Positions 38,381 through 50,554 of a DNA stretch of 64,000 nt are shown here, piece after piece (the stretch's first letter is position 1; every line of letters begins with the position of its first letter). Origin of the DNA: Nageia nagi. Taxonomy: Eukaryota > Pinophyta. The position numbers and the translations under genes were made by a program. Under the pieces are notes generated by a model that was given only the letters and a program-made list of their open reading frames with translations, ran no database searches and was not told the origin of the DNA. The stretch is from assembly GCA_050084985.1 (NCBI GenBank), contig JBITNC010000001.1, positions 120,776,001-120,840,000 on the forward strand, written 5' to 3'.

Positions 38381-39691
38381 CTGATGCCACTAGTGGTGTA
38401 GCCTTTGCAAGCATAAAAAAATTTGGTGCTACTCCTCCCTCTTACATGAGAATATCATGAATCAAATTATTGACCTGTTAAGGGTCATCATATAATGACC
38501 CCTCACTTATGGTTGCCTCCTCATCCCCTTTTCCTTGTCCATGCCTAATGCATCTTGATGGATCCCTTGCCATCATTTCACATATGCCAACACTATCCTT
38601 TGTGCCATGGAAATGTTGGCTACACCATCATGAACCTTGGACTCCTCCCACATAAGTCTCAAAGATGGGATGACATAGGATTTTGCATAAGCATCTCTAT
38701 TCATCATGTATCTTTGATAAAATATGGGTATCAATGGGATTCCTTGTTGGATCCCAAATTGTTGTAATGCCTAGTGGGGTAGATATGGCTCTAATAGCTT
38801 CCTCCTAGTGTGGAGGAAGAAATCTTGGTGAACCCATGATAACTGGTGGGCATCATCATCCCACATGAAGTTTGCATAAGAGACCCATACAAGGTCCTTT
38901 GCCTACATCCCATTGAGCTTTCTCCTCCTAGCCTCTAATGAATGTGGGTATCTATAACCATGATCCCTTAACACCTAATAAGTCAATGCAAAATCACCTG
39001 CATCCTCTTGAACCCCCTATAATCCAACTAGCTTGATAACTACAATATTTTCATGGCCCATAACTAGAGAATACCTACATGTTCTATCATGATGTTGAAC
39101 TTATCAATACTCATTAAATTATACAAATATCTATATACTTGAACCAAAACCAATGGTTCCCATAAAAATTATGTGCATCTCACACAAATCTCCTAGACAA
39201 TCCAAACTAGGCCAAGAAAAATGGATGAGCTACTTTTATCTAACATAAATAAGTAGAGATGATGGCCATAATGTGTAACCTTAGCATCTTATTGATTGAG
39301 AAAATTGACATACTTATCCAACCTAGTAGCAAGGTGCACCTATAATGGTCCCTAATCAACCATAGTGCTATCTACTCCTTTATCCTACTATTTACCATCT
39401 CTATCTAGTGTACTAGCTTCCCTCTAATAGGTATACCCCATATCTGATATACATCAAGAAGTGTAACTATCATTTCACCTAGTGTTAGGTGAAAGATGTT
39501 GTAATTAGAGTTTGAGCACTCTATAAGTGCTATCAATAGTGGTATATCTTGTTGGATGTGCCCAACAATTACCAAGCAACACACCCACACCAAGAGAGGA
39601 TATCATTCTCATGGTTGGTCCTTTTCTAGGATCGAGCTTTATCCAAAGTTGTTATGGACATAGGTCCACCTTGGATAAACACCTTGTAATC

Positions 39692-39868
39692 CTAAAAGGA
39701 ATAAACCAAGCAAAATTAAGTTCACATAAAATATTTAATTATAACAAGATTTGAAATGCAAGCTCAAGTTAAAATGGCCAATAATAAGAACTAATATTGA
39801 AGGAATAAAAGGTAAAATAAATTAGATACAAAATTGAAGAAGAAAATGAAAAACGATGGGGTAAATAC
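39692..39868 (-). other. Intron of the antisense PMD gene
   Basis: On the minus strand the exon ends CACATG, the intron starts GTATTT and ends TTCCTTTTAG, then exon GATTACAAGG follows. The second copy has the same junctions at 63453-63577 (CATATG, then GTATGT...TTGCAG, then GAGTACAAGG), so the intron position is conserved. Confidence 0.65.
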
Positions 39869-40118
39869 CATGTGATCAAATGGTAAGGTGTAGTGGTATT
39901 TGGATATGTTGCCTTTGCCATCCAATCAATGGATTCCTAATCCCTCTACAACTATCATCCACCATTGAGAAATAGGTAAGGTAAATAAAATAGTCAATAA
40001 AGTAAGTCAAATGGTTAGGGGTAATGTACATCAGCACTAGGGGTAACTTTGATAAGTCTGTGGGGTGAATAAGAATGTAGGAACATAAGGGAATCATATA
40101 TTCCAAATCATTAGGCAT

Positions 40119-41910
40119 AAATAAGCATAAAGTACTAGAACTCTATTCCCTTAGACAATGATAAGAGTGAATGATAATTGAAATGAAATAAAAAGTCAAC
40201 AATATCACTTTTATATTCCTATCTTTCCTTTAAATCCCTAGGGCCTATAGTGTTGGCTATAATATTGGTTGAAAATGTTATTTTGCATGTTCCATGTGTT
40301 TGAAAATATTTTATAAGGCTCTAGTTCCTTTTTCAAAAACCATTTTGTTGCTTTCACACCACTAGTGCTGTGACTTTCATCGAATTGGTCTTCAATTCAT
40401 TGCCTATTGATCCCAAATGGTAAAAACCTCCTTTGCATAGTTAACATTGAATGTTGGATTGAAAATTGCTTAACTTTCATTTTTCAAATTTACTTATATT
40501 AAATTGATGCTGCCAGTAGCATAGTTTATGTAAAATTGACTCAAATTTTAAATGCGCTAGTTTAATTCATGATATCATTTATCATATTACTTGAACATCA
40601 TAAATATTGGGTGATTGTACATAATAAATTTTAATTATTGAAATCCAATTTAATTAAATCTATATGATAATTTTTCACCTTTGAAAATAGGCATAATTTT
40701 TGAATAATACATACTTGAAAATTCATATTTCATTTCCAATTGGATGCACTATTTTTCCTAAAAATCAATTCATCCATTAGATCATCATCAACGATGTATA
40801 AAAGGTAAAATTATGCATACTTTCAAATGACAATAGTGCTTAGATATTTTTAATAGCTCCTGAATATCTATCTTTCAATTTTATGAATAATGTAATAGGT
40901 AAATTTAATATCCAGTCAAATATTTAATATTTCTTATTTATCTTAAAATGTTTATAGCAAATAGCAATGTTATTTTGTCATGACATGATGTAAAGTGTTA
41001 TGGATGATCATCAATTGAATATATTTCAAATTGTCATCATGTACTTGATATGTAAAAACTCACATTACTAATGACATGCAATTATTATGAATCATTTGTA
41101 ATTTGGGCATATTGAAATTTCATTGGAAAACTACTTGTTTATGCAATTCTTTTGTGCATTTGCAATGGATTACTCATATTGATAAAAATTGTTGAAGACA
41201 TGATTGCAAAATTTAAGGTATGCCATGTTGTCAATGTCATGGCTTCACTTTGAAAATTCATGCAAAATGAAATGTTGAATTGCAAGGCTAATGAATAATT
41301 CAAAATTTGGTATAATTACAAAAATTGATTTTCATTGTTCTATTGATAATTATTATCAAGCCATGGCCCTTCCATGAGCAAATATCTTATTTTCACATGA
41401 TATTTCTCAATCTTGAGTCATTAAAAGTTCTCATCATATTGATAGTCAACATTGATACAAGCTGGGCATTAAAGAGGACCTCATGTGCTTGACCTTCTAG
41501 TTTATGAGTTGTCTATCATAGTATTCTGTACATCATGATTTATAATACTATGAGTCATATCGATCATAGTGACATAAAAAATATCATATTAATTTCATCC
41601 TTGGTATTTGAATTGATTATTGTTTGATGGGATATCATCTATGCAGGTATTAAGTTGCTTTATTCTATAGGTATTTTTCGAGTGAGTAGGATTAGTATAT
41701 ACTGCTCACCTCATATAGGGACTCTAATTTTGGCTTGCTTACCCAACAAAAATGAGCTAAGGGAAAAAAATACCAAAAGGGGGAAAACAACATACCATAC
41801 TCAACATATTGATCAAAATAGGGAAGTCCACTTTACTATTGAAAATCATTTTCTCTTCTCTAGACTTCTTTGGATTATGCAATTTCAATGCTTTTCATTT
41901 CATATCCAAA
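40119..41910. other. AT-rich region between the antisense gene and the 3' LTR
   Basis: No gene was recognised. It would hold the promoter of the antisense gene and the 3' untranslated region of the retrotransposon. The open frame at 41655-41939 runs into the LTR and has no family resemblance. Confidence 0.45.
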
Positions 41911-41921
41911 CAAGGGAAAAA
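41911..41921 (+). promoter_or_regulatory. Polypurine tract of the PMD element
   Basis: CAAGGGAAAAA lies immediately before the TGTAGATG start of the 3' LTR, the expected place for plus-strand priming. Confidence 0.65.
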
Positions 41922-42663
41922 TGTAGATGCCTAAATTGATTTATTATTTATTTAATAAATCATATTTAGAACTTTTAAATGATTATTGGAAATAATACAT
42001 AAATCAAGATAAAGTTGATATTACAATGCAATACCATGTGCTAGGACCAATGCAAAGTTATTCACCATAGTTTGTATTTTAAGTTATCTTGAATATAGAA
42101 AAAATTATTATTATTGATTGAATTTGTCCTAATTCCTCTTTATGTTCTTTGCAAGCTATAAATTCGAGTGGAATAAGTTATTTCCATAGATTAGAATCTT
42201 TTGATATGGTAAAGAATTCTGATAGGTGGTTGTCAACTGTAGCAATATCTCTGGATGCCACCTATCATTGAGAACTTGTTGTACTCTAAGCTTTGAAATT
42301 ATCTCTCTTGCACACTACACAAAACATCCAATTTCATGTAGCCAACATTGTACTACTCTCATGGAGCCACCAACATGCACCTTCTAGATTAGGAGGTCCA
42401 AATTTCAAATAACATCTCATTGTTTCACTCTTACAAATATCTATTATGAGCTAGTTTGGGGCCCAATCCCATTCCTCTAAAGATTCACTATTATCTACTT
42501 TTAAGGATTATACACATATTTGCTACTCACTCTATATCAAGTTTATACATTTTATGTACATTTTTTGTAATCTAATATAGAACATATCATTGTATAATCA
42601 TTATATATTCATAGAGCATTTATTTATTTTTGTGTGTTAATAATTCATATTTTGAGGCCTACA
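41922..42663 (+). repeat. 3' LTR of the PMD element
   Basis: It starts TGTAGATGCC and ends GGCCTACA. It is the partner of 33913-34644, with the same order of blocks, including GATAGGTGGTTGTCAA and the ATTGAGAACTTGTT segment. Confidence 0.8.
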
Positions 42664-43921
42664 CCAGTAGTGACTAGTGGCATTGATAGGTGGAGCAATA
42701 CTGAGGGTAATGACTAGAAGCAATGCTAGGCAACTTGTAATGTCCCATTTTTAAGGTGTTTTCCACATTTCACCTTTAATAAGTGGGAAAATTAATTTAG
42801 GTGTGATTTTATCTATTTTAGTATATTTTGGCCAAATATTATAAGTTCCACTTAAAAAATTAGTTAAATTCTCTAACTATGGAAAAATGGCACTTTTTAT
42901 TTATTTATTACATTTAGTTAAGTACCTAAAATGTCAATAATGATGCATTTGTGATACCAAGGAAATTATATTTGTAAATGCAATATTAGTCTCTCTAAAA
43001 GAGGCATTGTATATTTTTAGCCTTGATCCTTGTAATATTAGCATTATATGTATCTTTAGTCATTATGGTTCCCTTCTTCATGGTAAAGCATCCCCTTAGG
43101 TGATTGCATAGACTATGAGGCCTCATTAAGAGCTCCAAGGTTGGATGTGGCACAAAAAAGGAGGAATCTCATACCCTAAGGTATTGGAAGACTCTCATGC
43201 ATGGATTTTAGGTATTTAGGGATTATTTTACCCTCATGTTGGAAAATTAGGCATCCCAAAGTTCCACATCACCCCTTTTGGGTATTTGGACCCATGGCAT
43301 TGATCCCAAGGCACTCTAAAATCATCCCTTCTTAGACATTAGCATTATTGAACCTTGTATGTGATATCACTTACATTGAGTCTCCATGTATTGGATAATG
43401 TAAATATGAGCACAAAAATCACATCTCTCCACTATTTAATCATCTCAATGCAAGATTAGAAGAGAGACTACATCATGTATTAAAGGAGGACTCTTTTTCA
43501 TTATGACATATGCTAATTATTGTTATTAAACCTCTTTTTTGGCTTGAGTGTGAGAACTCTATCTTCACCACTTGTAGGGAACTTACACTTAAATTTTTTA
43601 GGTGATAAGAGGCTAAACTCAAGTTTACTCTAGCCATGTTGAGAGGAACATTGCTGGTTCTATCATAGAAAAAATGTTGAGGAAGTCCTAGACTACACCT
43701 TACCACTGCTACAATTAGTGAGATCTTGGAGCCATGCAACATAAACCTATTGGAATAATTCTTGGTATAAGCTTCTTATGTTGAAAAAAATATATTATGA
43801 TTATGCTAATGCATTGTTACATCAATACAATTACATTTTGTTATCAAAATCTTGCTATTTATCTTAGTATGCTTGGATATTAGTTTATAGTAGCTATTGT
43901 ATTACTAAGTTACTATTTTTG
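42664..43921. other. Flank of the PMD element; possible old LTR fragment; inverted leader remnant
   Basis: The first ~60 bp continue the G-rich DNA seen left of 33913. TGTAATGTCCCA at about 42736 looks like the start of a further LTR, but no partner was found. From 43846 to 43915 the sequence is an inverted copy of the unit A/B leader (5470-5535). No gene was seen; the minus-strand frame at 43473-43742 shows no family resemblance. Confidence 0.45.
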
Positions 43922-44389
43922 TGTTGGAATGTATAATGAATTATTGTAATATCTCTTAGTGTAAATTCACTAATACTTAAAAGTATCCCTAGATATCTTT
44001 TATTTATTTTTGAATACAATAATGCTCCATCTCATGTGCATGTCCCTTGGGTAAAAGGGTGGTGCATGAAATGACATTGTACAATGGTTAAAAGAGTTAT
44101 CCAAGGGAGGATTTTAGCCTATAAATAGAGGGCCCTCTCTTGGAGATTACTGACTCAAGTTTGTAATATAGTTATTCTTTAGGATTGGTAGGAGAAGTAG
44201 GAAGAGTTATTGTAAGAGAGTGCATCTTGAGAATAAAGATCTTAGATTAGTGGATGTATTACCATGGTTGGAGGAACCACTTTATATTAGTGTTAAGTTT
44301 GTCATATTGGCTATTATGTTGATGATTAGAGAGATTTCATGAGATTTTGTTTTAATAAAAATTTAGCCTAATAGGCTTATTTCTCTTAA
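43922..44389 (+). repeat. TGTTGG-family Copia LTR followed by a primer-binding site
   Basis: It starts TGTTGGAATG, has CCTATAAATAG near 44120, and ends near TTTCTCTTA. A part of U3 is missing compared with other copies. The U5 end matches the minus-strand LTR 16315-16838. A primer-binding site follows, so this is a 5' LTR whose internal region has been lost. Confidence 0.72.
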
Positions 44390-44390
44390 G

Positions 44391-44404
44391 TGGTATCTAG
44401 AACC
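44391..44404 (+). promoter_or_regulatory. Primer-binding site for initiator tRNA-Met
   Basis: TGGTATCTAGAACC closely resembles the TGGTATCAGAGCC used by most plant Copia elements and directly follows the LTR. Confidence 0.65.
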
Positions 44405-44869
44405 ATCCTTGAAGGCTCCTCTTCAACATCTTAGAGGTCATTCCGAATTCTTCTTCCTACTTCATTGGTGATGTAAGATCAATTTTAAGGTATAACCTCT
44501 ATCTTTTATTCTTTGGGATTAATTTTTAATGATACTAACATCTTTTTTACTATGTGTTAGTTCAATGTTTTGAAAAGTTTGGTTACATGTTATTTCTATG
44601 CAATTTTGTTTTACTAACATCATTTTGTTAGTTGCAATTTTTTTAAGTAAAAGAGCTTAGAATATAGCAATAATGTGTTGTAATATTTTTATGAAGTTTG
44701 TTATACCTTAAATTTACAATTTATTTTTACAATAATATTTTTGTAAAATTGTTAAAAGAGTTGCAAATTGTTTTAGTTTTACAACTTTTTAAAAGTATTA
44801 TTATTACTCTAATTCTTATAATACTATTATGCAAAATAATAAAATATTTTTTTTGCAATATATATATTT
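44405..44869. other. T-rich stretch without recognisable genes
   Basis: It probably starts as Copia leader and then becomes long T and A runs. The hydrophobic open frame at 44698-44898 is an effect of base composition. Confidence 0.4.
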
Positions 44870-45075
44870 TTATACTATATATACTTTCTTTTTTTTAATA
44901 AAAAAATTATTTTTTGATATAATGGTATTAGTTGCATCAGTTGGGGGAATAGAAGGAGCTATATACCCATATTTTATAGCTTCCCATATGTCAAATCCCA
45001 AAGCACTAAGATATCTCTGCATTCTTATCTTCACTAGTAGCCATTGTATCACATCTTAAAACTCCTTAGTTGATT
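44870..45075 (-). pseudogene. Copia gag N-terminal fragment
   Basis: On the minus strand the frame reads RMQRYLSALGFDIWEAI, then KYGYIAPSIPPTD. This matches the start of Copia Gag proteins (F-K-R-M-x-x-F-L-x-A-L-G-x-D-V-W...Y-x-x-P-x-x-P-P-T-D). A primer-binding site lies about 20-45 bp upstream, the normal spacing. The gene is cut off after about 45 codons by AT-rich DNA, so the rest of this element is gone. It belongs to a Copia lineage other than the TGTTGG copies. Confidence 0.65.
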
Positions 45076-45096
45076 AAACTTAAGGAAGAAACCTAT

Positions 45097-45107
45097 CTCT
45101 AATACCA
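45097..45107 (-). promoter_or_regulatory. Primer-binding site for initiator tRNA-Met
   Basis: On the minus strand TGGTATTAGAG differs from TGGTATCAGAG by one base. It lies just upstream of the gag start, so sequence to its right (from about 45109) should be the 5' LTR of that element. Confidence 0.6.
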
Positions 45108-45108
45108 A

Positions 45109-46380
45109 TTATTAGAATTGAAATGAAACTAATAGGGGGGTAAATCAGTGTGATATAATTTAAAACCATAATCTTAGAATGCTTAAAATAATGTAGTAGA
45201 AATACTAAAATAAAATAAGACAAGCATATCAAGAGGTAATCACACAACACTAGATATAATGAGGTTCACCATTCTGGCTAAATCCCTAAATAATACTATT
45301 TGGATCATGGTCCAAACACAACCCAATGTAAAGCATCAAATTTACATTTAGTTTATTGACACCAATTAGAAGGAGCACCAATGCCTACTTTACCAACACC
45401 AACTAGAAGGAGCACCAACCCCTAAGTTTTGTAGCACCAACTGCAAGGAGTAGAAATCCCTACATGAAGCACCAAATTAGTAGATTATAGGAATAAGGTT
45501 TTAGAAAACTACCCAACTCCATATCAGAAGACCCTCAATGGTATATCTCAATGAACTATAGACTCTTATCTATCAAAATAGGTTTTCATTATCTCCATAG
45601 CAATCATACTTCCCTCATTGCCAATCTAAATAGTTTGTCTCAATAGCAGTACTCCCTTATCTAATCTTCAATCTTTTGAAAACTCATGAAATCTTTCAAC
45701 AACGCATAAAATATTCAACCAATATATTGGTAGCTTCATTGTGCATGCATGCTCATGAAACTATTACGATCATGCTTCATTAACTCAAAGAGCATAACCA
45801 TGACTCTTACAATATGTTGTTCATTATTAAGACAATGGTTACTTTGCATCTAGTGTTTTTTCCTTTAACTCTGGCACTCTCCATCCATGTTGTATAAGTA
45901 GCTTCATCACTTCACAAGTATAAGCCATCTTCAACATCTCTTCGCATAAGACTATCTATTTTTACATAGGCCATTCCTTCTCCAAATAAGGCCTAGGTTT
46001 TTCACATAATATAAAATCTACTCTACATAACATCTAGACTCTCTTCATAAGGCTTGAACCTTCCATATAATGAATTTGACAACCTTTGACAACTCACCAC
46101 ATAAGCTTGTCTCTTTTCACATAGAATATTCCTCCTTCGTATAGGATCTCACTTCTTTGGATAACACCATTCCTCTTTTCATAAGGCTCTATATCTTTGC
46201 ATAAGCCTTATATTATATGCATAAGTATTGTATGCATCATTTGTATTATTCTTGAGGTAATCCACATTGAATCCAAATCATTCTATATATTATCCTAAAA
46301 AAATCACACTTCGAAGAGTGCTAACATCATTAAGGTTTCTCTGCATCTTGAAAATATAATGTTTGATTCTAACAGAGATA
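45109..46380 (-). repeat. Presumed LTR of the truncated Copia element, with short degenerate repeats
   Basis: Its placement beyond a primer-binding site suggests an LTR; the far end could not be fixed. It contains repeats of GCACCAACTAGAAGGAG (about 45357-45470) and a diverged CATAAGGCT-like array roughly every 26-30 bp at about 45930-46215. No gene was seen. Confidence 0.35.
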
Positions 46381-46917
46381 TGGAAAAATTAAAGTGGTAT
46401 AACTTCATTGGAATGATGTAAAAATATAATACATTATACTTTAACCATTTTAATAATGTTTTGATTTGACAAATATTTGATAGAATTTAAGAGGTCGAGT
46501 TTCTCTATAATGGTGATAGAATAGAATAAGTCATTTTAAAGTAAATTCCATAAAATAATATGTTTTCCACCAGGTTTGATTGAATCCAAATGCATGTTAA
46601 TACTACTAGAACTCTCACACAATACTTGGTAGACCTTTTACATGCCCAAATTCAAGTCTTCAGGTTCTAGCTTATCCTAAACATGTCTCATGAGCAATGA
46701 ACATTTCTCATACATTGTATGAATTCAAGATAATTGTAGTTGATCACCTTTGATATTATGGCATATCTAAAGAATATTTTGATAACAATGACAACACCAA
46801 TATAATCATAAGCATATGGCCAACAATTAGGTATTTGCATGTGACTATTAGGTGCTTGTAAATAGAGTGTTGTGGTTGTGAGTTTATTGATACATAAGAC
46901 CCAAGATGTTTTTAACA

Positions 46918-47260
46918 ATATGCATAACATAAAAATAATTTCATAGTTTGCAATGATTGCATGATACAACAAAATAGGGTTTCTAAAAATTAAAGGATCC
47001 TAAACACATAAAAAATCTAGAATAATAATATAAAACCTTATATTTATTTGACAAGATGCATGATGCAAAAATGTTTAAGATTTTGCAATGATTGCATAAT
47101 ACACAAAATGGATTTTCTAGAAATTAGAGGCCCATAAAAATATGAAACATGTGTAATATTAACACAATACCTAGGATTTATTTGATAAGATGCATGATGA
47201 AAATATAGTTTCATGGTCTATGATGATTGCAGGATTCATGGGTTTTCTAAAAGAAAGAAG
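46918..47260. repeat. Tandem repeat, three units of about 125-140 bp
   Basis: A core TTTGCAATGATTGCATGATA followed by TTTCTAAAAATTA recurs near 46947, 47074 and 47217, with GACAAGATGCATGATG between units. Units are diverged. No gene is nearby. Confidence 0.6.
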
Positions 47261-47444
47261 AAAAATACAAAGCATGGATATTTAAAAGAAAATAAGCTTA
47301 CACATGAAGAATATAATATCACAAACTAAAGATACTTGATATTGTCTTATATTCTTGCATACCTCCTCATCTTGCCTCATATCCTCTCTAGTATACCTCC
47401 TCTCCTCTCATAATACTAAATACCCCTCTCTTTCTCCAAACCCC

Positions 47445-47580
47445 GCAACTTAAAAAACTTGAAATGATGAGAAACATTCTCCAACCACCTCAGCTTGAAA
47501 AATTGGAAATGATCTTGAAAAATTATTCAACCCCCTCATCTTGAAAAATTCAAAATGATGAGAACATTCCAGGTGCCCTC
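47445..47580. repeat. Tandem repeat, three units of about 45 bp
   Basis: Units at 47445-47491, 47492-47537 and 47538-47580 share a CTTGAAAAATT core, a GAAATGAT segment and an ACC/CCC-CTC end. Confidence 0.7.
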
Positions 47581-49194
47581 ATGCATGCCTTTTCTTTATT
47601 TTTTTTGTTTTCACTATGAGGCGGGTTTTCACTACCTCATTAATATTTTATGGGGTGGTTATAAATTGTCCCTTAAAAATCATTGCTTAAAATAAAAATG
47701 GGGGAAGTTAAAAACTACTGGTCATAAATTGCCTTAAATTACCCACCTCTAATTTCCCATTTTAGCCTAGTGGGAGGACTTTTGTTAGTACTTTGACAAC
47801 AAACCAACTCCCAAAACAAATGTTGATGGTTTCCTAAGTCTACAAGAGTGTTGATTGCATTTACATATGATCGCAAATAGATCACATAAGATAGATGGTA
47901 TCCAAATCCCAATCTTTATATATGGTATCAAGGGACATCGTACCAAAGTATAGGTTTTCCACTATCAAAATTTTATAAGCTTTGATATTTCTTTATCCTA
48001 AGAGTGGACTTACATAAGTCTCTATTATATAGCTTCCTTTCCTCTTTAACCCATTTCTTAGGCCACATTCATGTAGATAAAATAAACACATAATTCCATG
48101 ATTTGTGGATAATATATAAAATAACATTTATTATTAATATCATTATTGATACCTAAAATTAAATTTTAAATAAAAAAAAATTAGGTGTCTATACATTGGA
48201 AAACCAACTCAATCAATGATTAAATCCAAGTATTTATTCCATTATTTACTAACTGATATATTGCTCAAATCATTATATGATGTAGCATAATTTTTATACT
48301 TTTAGCATAAACTAATAACTAACAAACCATTAATCATAATCACCATTCATATAAGGAGATACATAATTTGATTAACATAGGAAACTTCAAATATCATGTC
48401 AAAAAGAAAAACCCATGGACAAGCTAACTATTATGGTTTAATTCACATTTTTTACTTACTTTATCTTTAATGAATTACATCCATATATCAATCAATTTAA
48501 TGTTCCTTTACATTCAAAACTTATTATACAACATTATCTCATACCTAATTTTCAAGCTTTGTTTACCCTATATTATTATATGCTCAAATTATAATTTAGC
48601 TCAAACAATATTCTCAAAATGAAAGAGTTATCTTATTTTCCTTAGATATGTAATTAACCTTTTTATATTTCCTCCTATTTTCATATGATATACTATTATA
48701 ATAACCAACCAAATTGATATAATATCATGCTATAATTGATTTTGATGTATGTTGGTCTCAATAGATTGTAAATTCTAAATAAACTAGATCAAAATTCAAA
48801 TATATTATAGCCTCTAAATAATAATTTATAATAAATAAATGCATGCAACAAATAAAGAATTACAATATACAAGTGAAATACACTTATTAAGGTTATTTGA
48901 ATAATACTAAGAAAGAGTGCACCTGAATGTGAGAAGAGTTAAGTAATCCTCAAAATATGGCACAATGCATAGAGGATTAGATCAAATTTAGGATAAATTT
49001 TTATGAATATTCAATGAACTATATTTATGCTTGATTTCCTTGAAATATACAACTTTGGATCGCAAACTAGAACTATGCAGACATCATGTTTGCAATCCTT
49101 TCACACTATGCATGTCGTTCATTAGGTAGGATGAAAACAAATAAAGATGATAACATGTAATATGAGCTCAAAGCATAAAAAAATCTTGTAATTA
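47581..49194. other. AT-rich region with no recognised feature
   Basis: No coding sequence, LTR pair or tandem repeat was recognised here on either strand. Confidence 0.4.
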
Positions 49195-50520
49195 CTACTA
49201 AACCCCTAAATTTTAGACCCTTTTTTATAATTAACTCATATGTGAGGATCATTATTTATGAAACACATATCCCACATTGGGGATACCATTTTTGTTCCTT
49301 GTACTATTTCTAAAAATCACCATCCCTAGTTAAGTACTCGAGCACATTCACCATGTAAGCCTACCTCACTTTTGTGTGGGTTCTTGTGATGATCATGCTC
49401 TATTTTTACTTAAGTAGTGTCTACTTTCACATGAGTACACTATTTTGAATTTTAAAGTAATTTTTCATCTTATAACCTTTTTCTAGGTTTGATATCTCAT
49501 TAATGCACCCAATCTATTCATCTCATAATTGCTATTGGATCCCATATTACCTAAACTTATTTACTTATTTATCCTTCTATAATTATTGAAATTATTTCAA
49601 CACATATGTTAAAAGTGTCAATCATCTTATTTTCTTCTATAAGGGATTTGACTAAGTTTCTTACCCTAAGTATTTTATTATCCCTTAATTATTTACTTTG
49701 AATTATTCATTTATTTATAAAATTACCCTTATATTTTCTCAATTAAACCCTAACAATTCTTTTAAGTGTGAGTTATGTACGTTGACATCTTTTTTACTTG
49801 TCATATTAAGGATATCTATATTTGAAAACAATCCATTATTTCAATGGTCTAGTGAATATTCTCTAGGGTAATTTTCCATTACCATTAATCTATCCATATA
49901 ACAATAATGAGTACATTATGATTCTTGTATCATAGTTTTGTGTAAAAACATAAACATGGGATGGAATAAATCATAATTAATATAACCTACCATGGACATG
50001 TCGGCTACTTTTCTTGGTACCTTTTTGGTGCTTAATTACATTTAATTCTCTTATACCCTAACTTATATCATGAATATATCAAAATAATGAAACTAATAGT
50101 GATTTATCATTTATTACATACAACACATTAATTGTATAGTTTACATCCAATAAGCATTATTACATAGAAAATATTTATTTCATATTCATCTAATGTATCT
50201 TCATGCCATCCTCTTTTTTCTAATACATTCAAAGGTTTCAAGAGTGGTTGGTCTTAGGTACTAAGAAAGGTTTTTGAGCAATTGAGGATCAGGACAACTC
50301 TTTTTATGAACATAATGCATCTTACCCTAATTGTAGCATATCTCATACATTCATTCAAATAATTTCATACAAAGGTACTGCAATTAACTATGTTATACTC
50401 TATTTGTGATCTTGAGAGGTTTTATGCTTTCTCTAAAGCTACCTCCTTTCCTTGATCATAGAGTAAGATTTTTATCCAAAATGAGATATTTCAAAAGAAG
50501 TACTAAAATTCAAAGAATTC

Positions 50521-50554
<34 letters not shown>

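Larger units (their letters stand above)
38000..40118 (-). pseudogene. Antisense plant mobile domain (PMD) gene with introns
   Basis: Reading from 40118 down, exon 1 (to 39869) starts with an ATG and carries NPLIGWQRQHIQ. Exon 2 begins at 39691 and holds the PMD signature in 39593-39405: IECSNSNYNIFHLTLGEMI, then TLLDVYQIWGIPIRGK. This fits the family pattern F-H-x-P-x-G-E-M-T-x-T-L-x-D-V, with the proline changed to leucine. Further diverged coding continues to about 38950, including LGLVWIV. A possible last exon lies around 38302-38000. Introns at 39692-39868 and 38303-38380 have GT...AG ends on this strand. Stops and one single-base shift near 39890 make it a pseudogene. PMD proteins include Arabidopsis MAIN/MAIL1 and many transposon-linked relatives. 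Its role inside the retroelement is unknown. Confidence 0.75.
33913..42663 (+). mobile_element. Gag-only gypsy-type LTR retrotransposon carrying an antisense PMD gene
   Basis: The element is 8751 bp: two similar LTRs (732 and 742 bp), a plus-strand gag relic, a noncoding spacer, a minus-strand plant-mobile-domain gene with introns, a second spacer, a polypurine tract and a 5-bp flanking duplication with one mismatch. No reverse transcriptase, RNase H or integrase motif was found between the LTRs, so it would need another element's enzymes. Extra, often antisense reading frames between pol and the 3' LTR are known in Tat-lineage Ty3/gypsy elements, and PMD sequences are known to associate with transposable elements. 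The combination with loss of pol is inferred from this sequence. A second copy begins at 60362. Confidence 0.75.
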
